Assembly (NCBI RefSeq): GCF_003814875.1
Contig: NZ_RKQF01000001.1
Coordinates: forward strand, 5,208,001 to 5,272,000
Direction: 5' to 3'
Length of the DNA: 64,000 nt
Source: Streptomyces sp. Ag109_O5-1
GTDB lineage: Bacteria; Actinomycetota; Actinomycetes; Streptomycetales; Streptomycetaceae
The translations under genes were made by a program, and so were the position numbers. Within the stretch, counting starts at the first letter, position 1. Every line of letters begins with the position of its first letter. The notes under the pieces were generated by a model that did no database searches, was not told where the DNA came from, and was given only the letters and a program-made list of their open reading frames with translations. Below are positions 63,342 to 64,000 of the stretch, in pieces.

Positions 63342-63791
63342 CTACTTGCGTCTATGAACCAGTCGCCCCGCGCACACCGTTGCGATGCACGCGCCTGTCT
63401 CGTCGAACACTGCCAGGTCGGCCCGGTCGCCTTCGGTGATCGCCGTCCGTCGGGCCGTCCCTGGGAGCACCGCCAGGTCATTGCGCTCCACGGCCGCCCG
63501 TAGTTCGGGCGAGTCGACGTACTGCTCCAGGACCGCCACCGCCCCCAGCTTCAGCACCGCGTGCACGCGCTCGCGCGGGCTGGGGGCGGCCGGGAGGGGG
63601 CCGTCGTGGATGTGGGCGGGACCCAGGTCGCCCGGCCAGGTGCGGACCCGTGCCCGGGGGAAGCGGGCGCGCAGGTCGTCGTACGGCCCCACCGCGCCGA
63701 TCCGGTCCCCTCCGACCACCACGGCGCCGTGCTCCACCGGCTCGGCGTCCCAGGTGACGAAGACCCGGTCCGCCGTGTGAATCGTCTCCAC
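63342..63791 (-). CDS. Imidazolonepropionase-like domain protein
   Basis: 149 residues resembling the N- and C-terminal beta-sandwich parts of amidohydrolases without the metal-binding barrel: TADRVFVTWDAEPVEHGAVV, VVGGDRIGAVGPYDDLRARF at the start and TEGDRADLAVFDETGACIAT, VCAGRLV at the end. No HxH motif or catalytic Asp is present, so it is unlikely to be an active amidohydrolase. The GTG start lies 7 bases after the mqnC stop, implying one transcript. This neighbour of mqnC recurs in Streptomyces. Confidence 0.75.
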   Translation of the reverse strand: METIHTADRVFVTWDAEPVEHGAVVVGGDRIGAVGPYDDLRARFPRARVRTWPGDLGPAHIHDGPLPAAPSPRERVHAVLKLGAVAVLEQYVDSPELRAAVERNDLAVLPGTARRTAITEGDRADLAVFDETGACIATVCAGRLVHRRK

Positions 63792-63798
63792 GGCCGGG

Positions 63799-64000
63799 TC
63801 AGTTGGTGGTGAGGAGCTTCAACTCCGGGTGCGCCGTGCCGCCCTCGATCGCCGTCGAGGAGATGTGGGACATCACCCGCTCGTCGACGGGGTCGTTCGC
63901 CGGGTCGTCGTGGACGACGAGGTGCTCGTACGTCGTGGCGCGCTGCGCCGGGACGCGGCCCGCCTTGCGGATCAGGTCGATGATCTCCAGGCGGTTGGAG
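63799..64000 (-). CDS. mqnC: Cyclic dehypoxanthinyl futalosine synthase, C-terminal end (partial)
   Basis: The last 66 codons of a minus-strand gene that continues beyond the window. RLEIIDLIRKAGRVPAQRAT is the family's C-terminal helix (IxxAGRxPAQR), followed by YEHLVVHDDPANDP and SHISSTAIEGGTAHPELKLL. MqnC is the radical-SAM enzyme of the futalosine route to menaquinone used by Streptomyces. The assignment rests on this short segment and on context. Confidence 0.75.
   Translation of the reverse strand, partial: SNRLEIIDLIRKAGRVPAQRATTYEHLVVHDDPANDPVDERVMSHISSTAIEGGTAHPELKLLTTN

Overview
The window is chromosomal DNA from a high-GC actinobacterium, almost certainly a Streptomyces. Evidence: very high GC with strong third-position bias, many GTG starts, Streptomyces-type gene families, and a gene order (second nuo cluster, korAB, polyprenyl synthase, recQ, complete nuoA-N, deformylase, menaquinone methyltransferase, mqnC) that I recall from the core of Streptomyces chromosomes. 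I saw no insertion sequence, prophage, CRISPR array, tRNA or rRNA. The species cannot be named from the sequence alone.

Layout. 1-4213 (minus): the start of a second, incomplete complex I cluster, nuoA2-B2-C2-H2-I2 and the first codons of nuoJ2. It has no nuoD, E, F or G, and NuoC2 carries a ~350-residue low-complexity tail. 4380-8119 (plus): two paralogous sensor kinases and one NarL-type regulator. 8322-11316: korA-korB, 2-oxoacid:ferredoxin oxidoreductase. 11390-16272: a QorR-like redox regulator with its divergent NmrA-type oxidoreductase, a RarD-type permease, a VOC protein, a helical hypothetical protein and an FMN reductase. 16262-19518 (minus): an ABC exporter with a LolA-like protein. 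19767-21907: a secreted CHRD/DUF3455 protein and a long-chain polyprenyl diphosphate synthase. 21908-23613: a long gene-poor stretch ending in a c-di-AMP (ydaO-type) riboswitch in front of a secreted transglycosylase-like protein. 24141-33357: accessory genes: HAD phosphatase, a flavin monooxygenase-like/ATP-grasp pair, fumarylacetoacetase, an M56 protease, a TPR protein, and a scar where a truncated GntR regulator abuts a truncated HEAT-repeat protein. 33393-36166: recQ and a small secreted protein.

36310-52141 (minus): the complete 14-gene nuoA-N operon, mostly translationally coupled through ATGA/GTGA overlaps, with a Rex/Crp-like operator in its promoter. 52142-54609: a regulatory region rich in palindromes, an NlpC/P60 cell-wall hydrolase and peptide deformylase. 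54616-57713: a menaquinone-reductase-like flavoprotein, a GNAT acetyltransferase, a stand-alone PASTA protein and the menaquinone methyltransferase. 57729-63253: a putative exopolysaccharide locus (membrane acyltransferase, NodB deacetylase fused to a GT2 glycosyltransferase, small membrane protein) divergent from a GH18-like lipoprotein. 63342-64000: an imidazolonepropionase-like protein and the C-terminal end of mqnC.

How it fits together. The main theme is menaquinone respiration. MqnC (futalosine pathway), the polyprenyl synthase (side chain), MenG (final methylation) and a GGR-family reductase (side-chain saturation) would make and tailor the quinone that both Nuo complexes reduce. KorAB makes reduced ferredoxin, a plausible donor for the second complex, which has no NADH module. 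A second theme is the cell envelope: transglycosylase, NlpC/P60, PASTA and an exopolysaccharide synthase with a matching hydrolase. Three Crp-like boxes sharing the core GTGA[AC]G[TC]AGGTCAC tie the nuo operon, the CHRD gene and the riboswitch-controlled transglycosylase together.
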